A stretch of 64,000 bases of DNA from Streptomyces diacarni (GCF_003323715.1 NZ_QOIN01000048.1:310001-374000); one strand, 5' to 3'. Shown: positions 51,301 to 60,395, numbered from the stretch's first letter. The notes: a model not told the origin generated them from the letters alone. Numbers and translations are program-made.

Positions 51301-51325
51301 AATGTCCGCCCAACAGGCGGACATT
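51301..51325. promoter_or_regulatory. Palindrome upstream of the hydroxybutyryl-CoA dehydrogenase gene
   Basis: AATGTCCGCC (51301-51310), CAACA, GGCGGACATT (51316-51325): a perfect 10-bp inverted repeat 67 bp before the start codon. A related half-site, TGATGTCCGCC, occurs at 51237-51247. Spacing and position suggest an operator rather than a terminator, though it could also end the tetR transcript. Confidence 0.55.
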
Positions 51326-51392
51326 CACGGGGCGCGAAGCGTACGCACCGGCGCGGGCCGGACGCCCGGCGGGACGAAGTGAGGGGAAGAAC

Positions 51393-52241
51393 GTGGCGAA
51401 GAAGCTCGCCGTCATCGGGGCCGGCCTCATGGGCTCCGGAATCGCGCAGGTCTCCGCTCAGGCGGGCTGGGACGTGACGCTCCGCGATGTGACGGACGAG
51501 GCGCTCGCCCGCGGTACCGACGGGATCAAGGCGTCCTACGACAAGTTCGTCTCCAAGGGCAAGCTGGCGGCGGCCGACGCCGAGGCGGCGCTGGCCCGCA
51601 TCATCACCACCACGGACCTGGACGCGGTGGCCGACGCGGACGTCGTGGTGGAGGCCGTCTTCGAGAAGATCGAGGTCAAGCGGGAGATCTTCGCGGCGCT
51701 CGACAAGCTCGCCGGTGAGCACGCCGTCCTCGCCTCGAACACCTCCGCCATTCCGATCACCAAGATCGCGGCAGCCACGGAACGCCCCGAGCGGGTGGTG
51801 GGCACCCACTTCTTCTCGCCGGTGCCGATGATGGCGCTGTGCGAGCTGGTGCGCGGCCACAAGACCAGCGACGAGACGCTCGCCCTCGCACGGGAGTTCG
51901 CCGAGTCCGTCGGCAAGACGTGCGTCGTCGTCAACCGGGACGTCGCCGGCTTCGTCACCACCCGGCTCATCTCGGCGCTCGTGGTCGAGGCCGCCAAGCT
52001 GCACGAGTCGGGCGTCGCCTCGGCGGAGGACATCGACACCGCGTGCAGGCTCGGCTTCGGCCACGCCATGGGCCCGCTGGCCACCGCGGACCTGACCGGC
52101 GTCGACATCCTGCTGCACGCCACGGAGAACATCTACACCGAGTCCAGGGACGGCAAGTTCGCCCCGCCCGAGTCGATGCGGCGGATGGTCGACGCGGGAG
52201 ACCTCGGACGCAAGAGCGGACAGGGCTTCTACGAGCACTGA
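51393..52241 (+). CDS. 3-hydroxybutyryl-CoA dehydrogenase
   Basis: 282 aa from GTG 51393. NAD-binding VIGAGLMGSGIAQVSAQAGW at the N-terminus, catalytic Ser/His/Glu/Asn set in LASNTSAIPITKIA, RVVGTHFFSPVPMMALCELV (His) and NRDVAGFVTTRLISALV (Asn), then the C-terminal GFGHAMGPLATADLTGVD and GRKSGQGFYEH. Interconverts acetoacetyl-CoA and 3-hydroxybutyryl-CoA, feeding butyryl-CoA or ethylmalonyl-CoA metabolism and polyketide precursors. Single-gene unit with its own palindrome upstream and a hairpin downstream. Confidence 0.95.
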   Translation: MAKKLAVIGAGLMGSGIAQVSAQAGWDVTLRDVTDEALARGTDGIKASYDKFVSKGKLAAADAEAALARIITTTDLDAVADADVVVEAVFEKIEVKREIFAALDKLAGEHAVLASNTSAIPITKIAAATERPERVVGTHFFSPVPMMALCELVRGHKTSDETLALAREFAESVGKTCVVVNRDVAGFVTTRLISALVVEAAKLHESGVASAEDIDTACRLGFGHAMGPLATADLTGVDILLHATENIYTESRDGKFAPPESMRRMVDAGDLGRKSGQGFYEH

Positions 52242-52250
52242 GGTCCGTCG

Positions 52251-52278
52251 GCTCCCGGCCGCCTCACCGGCCGGGAGC
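52251..52278 (+). terminator. Terminator after the hydroxybutyryl-CoA dehydrogenase gene
   Basis: GCTCCCGGCCG (52251-52261) pairs with CGGCCGGGAGC (52268-52278) over a 6-nt loop, 10 bp after the stop codon. Confidence 0.8.
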
Positions 52279-52436
52279 GCCCCGCGGCCGGGACGCGCTC
52301 GCCCGCAAGGGTGAAACTCCGTATCGGTCGGGAAACGAACGGCAACGCGGCCGCACCGTAACCCGTCATCTCCAGTGGGGCCGCCGCGGAAGCGGACTCC
52401 GGGGCCGCCCCGGGTCCGCCCGTCCGACGGCGCACC

Positions 52437-52479
52437 ACCGGCTCGTCGGACACACCGGCTCGTCGGACACACCGGCTCG
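52437..52479. repeat. Short 17-bp tandem repeat in a 360-bp gene-free gap
   Basis: ACCGGCTCGTCGGACAC occurs at 52437-52453 and 52454-52470, followed by a partial third copy (52471-52479). The rest of the gap (52242-52600) holds the upstream terminator and the leader of the STAS gene; no promoter motif is convincing. Confidence 0.8.
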
Positions 52480-52600
52480 CCTGCCTACCGGCCCCCCGGG
52501 GCGAGCGGGGGACCACCGCCGCGGTCCACCCGGCAGCGCTCATGGCTCGCCGCAGCACAGTTGAAGGATTCACGCCACGGACACCACTCCGGGAGCACAT

Positions 52601-52960
52601 ATGCACATCAGGGGCGACCACGCCGAGCTGGTCGTCGGAGGTCGTCTCGACGTCCGCAGCGCCGCGGACGCCCGCACGGTCCTGCACGCCGCTGTCGACG
52701 GGGGTGACGGCGATCTCGTGCTCGACCTCGCCGGGCTCGACTCGTGGGACGCCACGGGGCTCGGCGTGATCATGGGAGCGCACCGCCGCGCCGGGCGTTG
52801 CGGCAGGAGACTCGTGCTGCGGAAGGTCCCGCCGCAGATGCAGCGCGTGCTGGTGGCCACCCGGCTGCACCGGATCCTGGCCATCGAGCCCCGGCCGGTG
52901 AGCGGCCGCGGCGCAGGTCCGGAGGGGTCCGCCAGTACCGGCGTCCTGGCGAACCCATGA
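52601..52960 (+). CDS. STAS-domain protein (anti-sigma factor antagonist family)
   Basis: 119 aa from ATG 52601. Order of STAS elements: AELVVGGRLDVRSAADARTV, DLVLDLAGLDSWDATGLGVI (the phosphorylatable Ser/Thr loop, here DATG with Thr), GRRLVLRKVPPQMQRVLVAT and LHRILAIEP. Such proteins bind anti-sigma kinases and release sigma factors of the SigB/SigF type. No kinase or sigma gene adjoins. It lies 115 bp before the large ATPase gene in the same direction and may be co-regulated. Confidence 0.88.
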   Translation: MHIRGDHAELVVGGRLDVRSAADARTVLHAAVDGGDGDLVLDLAGLDSWDATGLGVIMGAHRRAGRCGRRLVLRKVPPQMQRVLVATRLHRILAIEPRPVSGRGAGPEGSASTGVLANP

Positions 52961-53075
52961 CAATCCCGTCGGTCCCGGCTCCGCATCGCTCCGCTTCCTG
53001 GAGAATGGAGAGCGCGCGCCGGACCGACCCCGCTCGGGTGGCCGGTCGCGACATCTGTTCTTGGGAGACATGACC

Positions 53076-55607
53076 ATGGATCGGCACGCCAGCGATCGAC
53101 CCCCGCACGGGGACCAGCACGAGCCCACCGGCGACGCGCCCGGACCGGCCCCCGACGCCGGCGGCCCCAGCGGTGAGGCGGCCAGGGCCGTGCGGCTCGT
53201 CGCCGAGCAGTACCTCGTCACGGTCAATCCCGTCGACGGCAGCGAGGTCGAGCCCTGCCCGCCCGGCACCCGGCAGGAGACGCCGCCCAAGCTCGCCGCG
53301 CCCGACCGGCCGGTGGCCGAGACCCCCACCGCCGCCGCGAAGCTGCCGCCCGGCAGCCTCGTCGAGCGGGACGAGGAGCGCGAGCGGCTGGTACGGCTGC
53401 TCTCGCGGGGCCGCTCCGTGCGGCTGACCGGGCCCGCCGGGTCGGGCCGCAGCGTCCTGCTCGACGTCGTCGCCGAGGACGTCGCCCACCTCGCCCCCGA
53501 CGGCGTCGTCCGCCTCAGCGGCCACCGCCGCACTCCGAGCGACCTGCTGTACGACCTGTTCGCGGCCGTGCACAGCGCCCCTCTCCACCGGCCGGGCAAG
53601 ACCGAACTGGTGCGCGCCCTGGCCGGGATCGGCGCCATCGTGCTCGTCGACGACCTGGAGTTCGGCGGCGCGGCCCTCGACGAACTGCTGCGGGCCACCC
53701 CCGAGTGCGCCTTCCTCTTCGCCGCCACCCCCGGGGTGACCGCGCCGACCGCGGACTCCTGCGTCGAGGAGGTCTTCCTGGCGGGGCTGAGCCGCACCGC
53801 CTGCCTCGACCTGCTGGAGCGGGCCATCCACCGGCAGCTCACCGACGAGGAGGCCGACTGGGCGGCCGGACTCTGGTTCGACGCGGAGGGCCTGGCGCTG
53901 CGCTTCGTCCAGGCCGGCGCGCTGCTGCGGTTGCAGGCCGACGGCGGTGTCGTGCCAGGACTCGCCGGCGACGCCGCCCTCGCGCCCCCGCTGGCCGCCG
54001 CGCTTCCCGAGTCGGGCCGTGAGGCGCTGCGCCTCGCCCTCGCGCTCGACGGCGAGGTCCCGCACCCCACCCACCTGCCCGCGCTCACCGGCGACCCGAA
54101 CGCCGGCGACAGCATCACGGAACTGCTGGCCTTCGGCCTGATCAGCCCGGCGGGCGACCACTTCAAGCTGGCCGCGGGCGTCGCCGGGCAGCTCGCCGAG
54201 GCCGGCTACGGCGAAGGCCGCGACGCCCACGCGCTCGCCGCCGCACAGCACTACACCTGGTGGACGGGGCATCCCTCCGTCAGCGCCGACCGGGTCACCC
54301 AGGAGGCCGACGCGGCTCTGGCCGCCGCCCGCGGCGCCCACCAGGGCGGCTGCTCCAGCGCCGCCGTGCTGCTCGCCCGCACCGCCGCACCCGTCCTCGC
54401 GGCAGGGATGCGCTGGAGCGCCTGGGAGCGGATGCTGCGCTGCGGACAGGAGTCGGCCCGCGCCTCGGGCGAGCTCGCCGAAGAGGCCTACTTCCACCAC
54501 GAGCTGGGCGTCCTCGCGCTGGCCGCGGGCAACCCGGAGCGGGCGCGTACCGAGCTGGAGGCCGCGATCGCGCTGCGGGGCACCCTCGCGGAGCAGCGCG
54601 GCATGGTCGCGGGCCGCCGGGCGCTCGCTCTGGTGAACGACCGGCTCGCCTCTCCGGCGGCCGGTGCCGCGGGCGCGGCGGGAGCGGCCTTCGGGGCCTG
54701 GACCCGGCCGACACCGGCAGGCGGGCAGGCACCGGTGGACACGTCGAAGACCCCGGCCGACGCCACCCCCGTGGCGCCGCAGCCGGGGGCGGCGGCCACG
54801 CCGCCCGGCTCCACCGGCGCGACCACCGCGGTCGTCTCTTCCGCCGACTCCGCGGACCAGGCACCGGGCGGCACGCTGATCTCCCCGTCCGACCAGGCGT
54901 TCCCCTCCTCGGGCGCGGCCGGCGGCGACCCCGCGGGCGGACCGGGCCGCAGCGGCCGGCACGGCGCCCCGCGCGGCTGGCGCGCCTTCACCAGCAGCAA
55001 GCGGAACGTGGCGGCGGCGGGCGCCGGCGCCCTGCTCGCCGCCGTGCTCGGCACCGTGGTCACCCTGGGCACCGTCTCCGACGACAGCACACCCGACACC
55101 GTGCGGCCCGGCTCCTCCCCCTCCCAGGACGACCAGGACAACGCACCCGGTGACGAGGCGCCCGGGGACAGCGGCGACACCGGTGCCCCCGACCGCCGCC
55201 AACCGGCCGCAGGCACCCCGTCGCGGGACACGAAGGCCCCGGGCTCCGGCGAGCGCAAGAGCCAGGCGCCCACGCACGAGACCAGCCCCGGCAAGCACAC
55301 CCCCAGCTCTCCCGAGGAGTCCTCCAGCGACCCCGGAGGGGACGACCCGCCCTCCTCGCCCGAGGACCCGCCCTCCTCCCCGGACGACCCGCCGTCGTCG
55401 CCGGACGACCCGCCCACCTCCGACGACCCTTCGGACCCGCCCACCGACGACCCGACCACGCAGGACCCGCCGTCCTCGCCCTCGTCGAGCGGTAACGGCG
55501 GCGGCGACGGCGGCGGCGACGGCGGTTCCTCCAGCGGCACACCCACAGGCCGGGCCCCCAGCGGCGGCAGCACGCAGCCGGGCACGCCGAGCGGGTCGGA
55601 CCGGTAG
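53076..55607 (+). CDS. Large NTPase-like membrane protein with variant P-loop and Pro/Ser/Asp-rich extracellular tail
   Basis: 843 aa from ATG 53076 (GGGAG eight bases upstream; ATG 53070 is too close). After a disordered N-terminus, an AAA/NB-ARC-like ATPase region has VRLTGPAGSGRSVLLDVVAE, where the Walker Lys is Arg, and Walker B AIVLVDDLEF. A helical region with TPR-like repeats follows (ELGVLALAAGNPERARTELE). One membrane helix (GAGALLAAVLGTVVTLGTV, about residue 655) leads to a tail of about 180 residues built of DPPSSPDDPPSSP repeats and Gly/Ser, likely spanning the wall. The homologue near this locus in S. coelicolor is, as I recall, annotated only as ATP-binding. A receptor-like role is speculative. 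Confidence 0.78.
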   Translation: MDRHASDRPPHGDQHEPTGDAPGPAPDAGGPSGEAARAVRLVAEQYLVTVNPVDGSEVEPCPPGTRQETPPKLAAPDRPVAETPTAAAKLPPGSLVERDEERERLVRLLSRGRSVRLTGPAGSGRSVLLDVVAEDVAHLAPDGVVRLSGHRRTPSDLLYDLFAAVHSAPLHRPGKTELVRALAGIGAIVLVDDLEFGGAALDELLRATPECAFLFAATPGVTAPTADSCVEEVFLAGLSRTACLDLLERAIHRQLTDEEADWAAGLWFDAEGLALRFVQAGALLRLQADGGVVPGLAGDAALAPPLAAALPESGREALRLALALDGEVPHPTHLPALTGDPNAGDSITELLAFGLISPAGDHFKLAAGVAGQLAEAGYGEGRDAHALAAAQHYTWWTGHPSVSADRVTQEADAALAAARGAHQGGCSSAAVLLARTAAPVLAAGMRWSAWERMLRCGQESARASGELAEEAYFHHELGVLALAAGNPERARTELEAAIALRGTLAEQRGMVAGRRALALVNDRLASPAAGAAGAAGAAFGAWTRPTPAGGQAPVDTSKTPADATPVAPQPGAAATPPGSTGATTAVVSSADSADQAPGGTLISPSDQAFPSSGAAGGDPAGGPGRSGRHGAPRGWRAFTSSKRNVAAAGAGALLAAVLGTVVTLGTVSDDSTPDTVRPGSSPSQDDQDNAPGDEAPGDSGDTGAPDRRQPAAGTPSRDTKAPGSGERKSQAPTHETSPGKHTPSSPEESSSDPGGDDPPSSPEDPPSSPDDPPSSPDDPPTSDDPSDPPTDDPTTQDPPSSPSSSGNGGGDGGGDGGSSSGTPTGRAPSGGSTQPGTPSGSDR

Positions 55608-55727
55608 CGGGAGCCGGCAGCGGGAGACCGCGACCGGGTCGTAGTCCCGGCATCAGCCGATCGGTTGATGCCAGGACGAGAGCGTTGGGCGATGTGCGCA
55701 CGGTGGCCGCTGCGGCACGCTCGTGCC

Positions 55728-56672
55728 ATGCCACTCATCGAAGTCAGCGGGCTGCGCAAGGAGTACGAGGGGCGCCCGGTCGTGGACGGCGTGAGCTTCT
55801 GTGTCGAGGAGGGCGAGATCTTCGGCGTCCTCGGCCCGAACGGCGCGGGGAAGACCACCACGGTCGAGTGCGTGGAGGGGCTGCGCACCCCTGATGCGGG
55901 ACGGGTCCGCGTCGCGGGCCTCGACCCCGTCGCCGACCACGACGACGTCGCGCAACTCCTCGGCGCCCAGCTCCAGGAGAGCCGGCTCCAGCCCAAGATC
56001 ACGGTGCGCGAGGCGCTGCGGATGTACTCCGCGTTCTACCGGCAGCCGGCCGACTGGCGCGCTCTCGCCGCGAAGCTGGGGCTCCAGGACCGCCTCGACG
56101 TACGGTTCGGCACGCTGTCGGGCGGCCAGAAGCAGCGGCTGTTCATCGCGCTGGCCCTCGTCGGCAGCCCCAGGGCCGTGGTGCTGGACGAGCTGACGAC
56201 CGGCCTGGACCCCCGGGCCCGCCGGACGGTGTGGGAACTGGTCGAGGACATCCGCGACTCCGGTGTGACGGTGCTGCTGGTCACCCACCTCATGGAGGAG
56301 GCGCAGCGGCTCTGCGACCGGGTCGCCGTCATCGACGGGGGCCGGCTGGCCGCGCTGGGCACCCCGGCCGAGCTGATCAGCCAGAAGGCCGACCCCACGG
56401 TCATCGCCTTCACCCCCTCGCAGCCGCTGCCGGAAGGGGAGCTGAGCGCGCTTCCCGGCGCCCGCTCGGTACGGACCCAAGGGCCCCGCGTCACCCTGCA
56501 CGGCACGGACGAGACGGTCGACGCCCTTTTGACCACCCTGGCGCGGCGCCGCATCACCGCGGGCCAACTCCGCGTCAAGGACGCCTCGCTGGACGACGCC
56601 TTCCTCGACCTGACCGGCAACGAGTCCGCGGCGCCCCGCCCGGCACACGCCCACCAGGAGAACCTGACATGA
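55728..56672 (+). CDS. ABC transporter ATP-binding protein
   Basis: 314 aa from ATG 55728 (protein starts MPLIEVSGLRKEYEG, the natural start of the ATPase domain). Walker A VLGPNGAGKTTTVECV, Q-loop LLGAQLQESRLQ, signature TLSGGQKQRLFIALAL, Walker B AVVLDELTTGLDPRA (with Leu instead of Pro after DE), switch His in LVTHLMEEAQ. The C-terminal extension of about 80 residues (RITAGQLRVKDASLDDAFLD) is typical of drug/antibiotic ABC-2 ATPases. Overlaps the permease start by 4 bp. Confidence 0.93.
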   Translation: MPLIEVSGLRKEYEGRPVVDGVSFCVEEGEIFGVLGPNGAGKTTTVECVEGLRTPDAGRVRVAGLDPVADHDDVAQLLGAQLQESRLQPKITVREALRMYSAFYRQPADWRALAAKLGLQDRLDVRFGTLSGGQKQRLFIALALVGSPRAVVLDELTTGLDPRARRTVWELVEDIRDSGVTVLLVTHLMEEAQRLCDRVAVIDGGRLAALGTPAELISQKADPTVIAFTPSQPLPEGELSALPGARSVRTQGPRVTLHGTDETVDALLTTLARRRITAGQLRVKDASLDDAFLDLTGNESAAPRPAHAHQENLT

Positions 56673-57469
56673 CGACCGCGCACCTGTCCGGCACGGCCGC
56701 GCCCCCGCACGGCGCCAAACCGGCGGGCCCGTCCGCCCTGCTGTCCGTCCTGCGTACCGAGTTCCGGCTCTTCCTGCGCGAGCCGGGCGCGCTCTTCTGG
56801 GTCGTCGTCTTCCCGCCCGCGCTGCTGACGATCCTCGGCTGCATCCCCTCCTTCCGCGAGGCGTCCGCCGATCTCGGCGGACGGCGGACGGTGGACCTGT
56901 ACGTTCCGGTGGCCGTCCTGCTGTCGATGATCGTCTCCGGCGTGCAGACGATGCCGAGCATCCTGACGGGCTACCGCGAACGCGGCATCCTGCGCAGGCT
57001 CCGCGCCACCCCCGCCAGACCCCACCACCTGCTGACCGCCCAGATCGTGCTCCACGGCTGCGCCAGCGCCGCCTCGGTACTCCTCGTCCTCGCCATCGGG
57101 CGGCTCGCCTTCGACGTCTCACTGCCCGGGCAGCTCGCCGGATACCTGGTGGCCGCCGCGCTGACGGCGGGCGCGGCTCTCTCGCTCGGCGCCGTGCTCA
57201 GTGCGATCGCCAGGACCACCAAGATCGCGCAGACGGTCGGCACCCTCGCCTTCTTCCCCATGATGTTCACCGCCGGAGTGTGGCTCCCGGTCCAGGCGAT
57301 GCCCGACACCCTCCGCCACCTCGTCGAGTTCACCCCGTTCGGCGCCGCCTCCCAGGCCCTCGACCAAGCGGCGACGGGCAGCTGGCCCGGCTGGACGCAT
57401 CTGGGGGTGACGGCGCTGTGGACAGCGGTCTTCGTGTGGACAGCGGTGCGCCGGTTCCGCTGGGAGTAG
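56669..57469 (+). CDS. ABC-2 type permease
   Basis: 266 aa from ATG 56669 (ATGA overlap with the ATPase). Six helices: FWVVVFPPALLTILGCIPSF, VDLYVPVAVLLSMIVSGVQT, a cytoplasmic TGYRERGILRRLRATPARPH loop, then LVAAALTAGAALSLGAVLSA, FFPMMFTAGVWLPVQAMPDT and the C-terminal helix. Forms an exporter with the preceding ATPase. A two-component pair follows immediately, suggesting that it regulates or is served by this transporter, as in antibiotic-response modules. Confidence 0.92.
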   Translation: MTTAHLSGTAAPPHGAKPAGPSALLSVLRTEFRLFLREPGALFWVVVFPPALLTILGCIPSFREASADLGGRRTVDLYVPVAVLLSMIVSGVQTMPSILTGYRERGILRRLRATPARPHHLLTAQIVLHGCASAASVLLVLAIGRLAFDVSLPGQLAGYLVAAALTAGAALSLGAVLSAIARTTKIAQTVGTLAFFPMMFTAGVWLPVQAMPDTLRHLVEFTPFGAASQALDQAATGSWPGWTHLGVTALWTAVFVWTAVRRFRWE

Positions 57470-57510
57470 CCGACGTCCGCACGGCGCCGCGCGCGGGCGA
57501 GACTGGTGCG

Positions 57511-58794
57511 ATGACCGAAGCCGGCGCGGTGGAGCCCGCACATCAGGAGGCGGCGGCCCCGCTCAGGGGAGGGGATCGCTTCTTCCGGTGGGGGCCCTAC
57601 GGGCTGCTCGCCCTGAGCGCGGCCCTGACGGCGGCGACCCGGAGCGAGCTGATGACCGGGGGCGAGGCGGTGGCCGCCGCCGTGCTCGGCGCGGCGGCGC
57701 TCGTCCTCCAGCTCTGGTGGGGCCGCGCGGTGCGCACCGCACCCGGGCCAGGACCGCTCGGTGCCGTCTACTACGTCACCCGCACGGTGCTCGCCGGAGT
57801 ACTGACGCTGCTCAACCCGTTCTGCGCGCTCTACGCGGTGGCAGGCTACTTCGACGCCGCCCGCCGGCTGCCGGAGCGCTGGGTGCGCGCCGGGCTCCTC
57901 ACCACCGCGGCCACCATGGCCGGATCCCAGTCCGGAGGCCTGCCGCCCGGAGCTCCGGTGGGCTGGCTGATCTTCGCCGCGCTCTTCCTGCTGAACGCCT
58001 GGATGGTGCTCTACTTCGCCCGGCTGGCGCAGAAGGAGGACGAGAACGCCCGCGCCAGAGAGGACACCATCGCCGAACTGGGCCGCACCAACGCCCGGCT
58101 GGAACAGGCGCTGGAGGAGAACGCGGGCCTGCACGCCCAACTGCTCCTCCAGGCACGCGAAGCCGGTATCAGCGACGAGCGGCGCAGGCTCGCGGCGGAG
58201 ATCCACGACACGCTCGCCCAGGGGCTGACCGGGATCATCACCCAGCTGAGGGCCGCCTCCGACAGCGAGTCGCACGAGGCCGCCCGCTCCCACCTGGGCC
58301 TGGCCGGCGAACTGGCCCGCGAGAGCCTCGCGCAGGCCCGCCGCTCGGTACAGAACCTCGCCCCCAGGGAGCTCGAACACGACGCGCTCCCCGCGGCGCT
58401 GGAGAAGGCCACCGACGCGTGGGCACGCTCCGCCGGAGTGCGGGCCGACTTCACCGTTACCGGAGCCGCCGAGCCGCTGCACGCCGAGGTGGAGGCCACC
58501 TTGCTGCGCATCGCCCAGGAGGCGCTCACCAACGTCGGCCGGCACGCCTGCGCCACCCGCGCGGGCGTCACGCTCTCGTACATGGGCGACGAGGTCACCC
58601 TGGATGTCCGCGACGACGGCCGGGGCTTCGACGCGCACGCGGTCCGCGAGCGCCCGGGGACGCACGGAGGGTTCGGGCTGGGCGGCATGCGCGCCAGAGC
58701 CGAACGCCTCGCCGGCACGGTCGAGGTCGAGACGGAGCCGGGCGGCGGGACGGCCGTCTGCGCTCGCGTACCGTTGGTCCGCCATGACGACTGA
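57511..58794 (+). CDS. Sensor histidine kinase (HisKA_3 family)
   Basis: 427 aa from ATG 57511. Several membrane helices in the first 170 residues (YGLLALSAALTAATRSELMT, AVLGAAALVLQLWWG, WLIFAALFLLNAWMVLYFAR), then a cytoplasmic coiled coil (RLEQALEENAGLHAQLLLQA). The H box is RRRLAAEIHDTLAQGLTGII. The HATPase part has LLRIAQEALTNVGRHA, VRDDGRGFD and GGFGLGGMRARAERLAG. The lack of a sensor domain and adjacency to an ABC exporter resemble intramembrane-sensing kinases of the LiaS/NarX type. Overlaps its regulator gene by 11 bp. Confidence 0.93.
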   Translation: MTEAGAVEPAHQEAAAPLRGGDRFFRWGPYGLLALSAALTAATRSELMTGGEAVAAAVLGAAALVLQLWWGRAVRTAPGPGPLGAVYYVTRTVLAGVLTLLNPFCALYAVAGYFDAARRLPERWVRAGLLTTAATMAGSQSGGLPPGAPVGWLIFAALFLLNAWMVLYFARLAQKEDENARAREDTIAELGRTNARLEQALEENAGLHAQLLLQAREAGISDERRRLAAEIHDTLAQGLTGIITQLRAASDSESHEAARSHLGLAGELARESLAQARRSVQNLAPRELEHDALPAALEKATDAWARSAGVRADFTVTGAAEPLHAEVEATLLRIAQEALTNVGRHACATRAGVTLSYMGDEVTLDVRDDGRGFDAHAVRERPGTHGGFGLGGMRARAERLAGTVEVETEPGGGTAVCARVPLVRHDD

Positions 58795-59461
58795 ACAACC
58801 GCCGCCCGGGCCAGAGCTGGTCTCCGTGCTGCTCGTCGACGACCATCCGGTGGTCCGCGACGGGCTGCGCGCCATGTTCGAGCGCGGGCCTGGCTTCCGG
58901 GTGCTGGGGGAGGCGGCGGACGGGCGGGAAGGCGTGCGGCTTGCGGCCGAGCTCCGTCCCGACGTGGTGCTGATGGACCTGCGGATGCCGGGCGGCGGGG
59001 GAGTGGAGGCCATCGCGGGGATCGTCGCACGCGGGCTGCCGTGCAAGGTGCTCGTCCTGACCACGTACGACACCGACGCCGACACCCTGCCGGCCATCGA
59101 GGCCGGGGCGAGTGGCTACCTGCTCAAGGACGCGCCGCCGCACGAACTGTTCGCCGCCGTGCGGGACGTGGCCGCGGGCCGGACCGTGCTGTCACCCGCT
59201 GTCGCCTCCCGCCTGGTCGACCGCGTCCGGGCCCCGCGCCCGGACGCCGCCCGTAACGCGCTGAGCACCCGCGAGCGCGAGGTCCTCACCCTGGTGGCCA
59301 AGGGGACACCGAACCGGGAGATCGCCCGGCTGCTGTTCATCAGCGAGGCCACCGTCAAGACGCACCTCACCCACCTGTACGCGAAGCTCGGTGTGAGCGA
59401 CCGCGCGGCAGCGGTGGCCACCGCGTACGGGCGCGGGATCCTCGGCCCCGGCGAGGACTGA
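58784..59461 (+). CDS. NarL/LuxR-family response regulator
   Basis: 225 aa from ATG 58784, translationally coupled to the kinase. Receiver: SVLLVDDHPVVRDGLRAMFE, phospho-Asp in DVVLMDLRMPGGGGVEA, TTYDTDAD, Lys in GYLLKDAPPHE. Output HTH: LSTREREVLTLVAKGTPNRE and FISEATVKTHLTHLYAKLGV. Together with the kinase and the ABC pair it forms a four-gene module in one direction. Confidence 0.94.
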   Translation: MTTEQPPPGPELVSVLLVDDHPVVRDGLRAMFERGPGFRVLGEAADGREGVRLAAELRPDVVLMDLRMPGGGGVEAIAGIVARGLPCKVLVLTTYDTDADTLPAIEAGASGYLLKDAPPHELFAAVRDVAAGRTVLSPAVASRLVDRVRAPRPDAARNALSTREREVLTLVAKGTPNREIARLLFISEATVKTHLTHLYAKLGVSDRAAAVATAYGRGILGPGED

Positions 59462-59515
59462 GGCAGCCCCGCCCCGCGCCGCCTCCGCCGCCCGGGCCGG
59501 GCGGCGCGGGGAGCG

Positions 59516-60178
59516 TCAGAAGAGCCGGAGTTTGTCGTCCTCGATGCCGCGCAGGGCGTCGTAGTCGAGGGTGACGCAGTCGATACCGCGGTCGGAGGCC
59601 AGCACCCTGGCCTGCGGCTTGATCTCCTGCGCCGCGAAGACGCCCTTGACCGGCGACAGGTGGGGGTCGCGGTTGAGGAGCTCCAGATAGCGGGTGAGCT
59701 GTTCGACGCCGTCGATCTCACCGCGGCGCTTGATCTCGATGGCGACGGTGGCCCCGTCGCCGTCCCGGCACAGGATGTCGACGGGGCCGATGGCGGTGGG
59801 GAACTCGCGCCGGATCAGCGTCCATCCGTCGCCCAGCGTCTCCATCCGGTCCGCGAGAAGTTCCTGGAGGTGTGCTTCCACGCCATCCTTGATCAGCCCG
59901 GGGTCGACCCCCAACTCGTGCGAGGAGTCGTGCAGGATCTCCTCCATCGTGATGATCAGCTTCTCGCCGGCCTTGTTCTCCACCGTCCAGCGCTGATCGT
60001 CCCCCTCCTTGAGGGTGCACGGCGGGGACATCCAGTTGAGGGGCTTGTAGGCACGGTCGTCGGCGTGCACGGAGACCGATCCGTCGGCCTTGATCAGGAT
60101 GAGTCTGGGCGCGGACGGAAGGTGCGCGGTGAGCCTGCCGGCGTAGTCGACAGAGCAGCGGGCGATGACGAGACGCAT
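59516..60178 (-). CDS. nucS: Endonuclease NucS (mismatch-specific)
   Basis: 220 aa from ATG 60178. The N-terminal DNA-binding domain begins MRLVIARCSVDYAGRLTAHL and includes VHADDRAYKPLNWMSPPCTL. The C-terminal RecB-like nuclease domain has the catalytic set in IGPVDILCRDGDGATVAIEI-KRRG (Asp, Glu and Lys) and VEQLTRYLELLNRDP. NucS cuts mismatched DNA and is the non-canonical mismatch-repair enzyme of actinobacteria that lack MutS/MutL. Single gene, divergent from the SCO5389-family gene. Confidence 0.96.
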   Translation of the reverse strand: MRLVIARCSVDYAGRLTAHLPSAPRLILIKADGSVSVHADDRAYKPLNWMSPPCTLKEGDDQRWTVENKAGEKLIITMEEILHDSSHELGVDPGLIKDGVEAHLQELLADRMETLGDGWTLIRREFPTAIGPVDILCRDGDGATVAIEIKRRGEIDGVEQLTRYLELLNRDPHLSPVKGVFAAQEIKPQARVLASDRGIDCVTLDYDALRGIEDDKLRLF

Positions 60179-60395
60179 GGTCGGTCACGCTACTTGACGG
60201 CCGGGCCCGCGCGCGATTCGCCCCCGGATGGGGTGTTCGGCAGTGGCGCGAGTATTCCCATTCTCGTGCTGATTCGCCCCAGGAGCCGTACGGTAAGGCT
60301 GGGCGTCGCCGTCCGAGGTTGCGCGACTACACGGTGATGTCCTTTCACCCCCAAGAGATCCGGCTCCACGGGCCGGGTCGCGAGAGGAGAACCCC

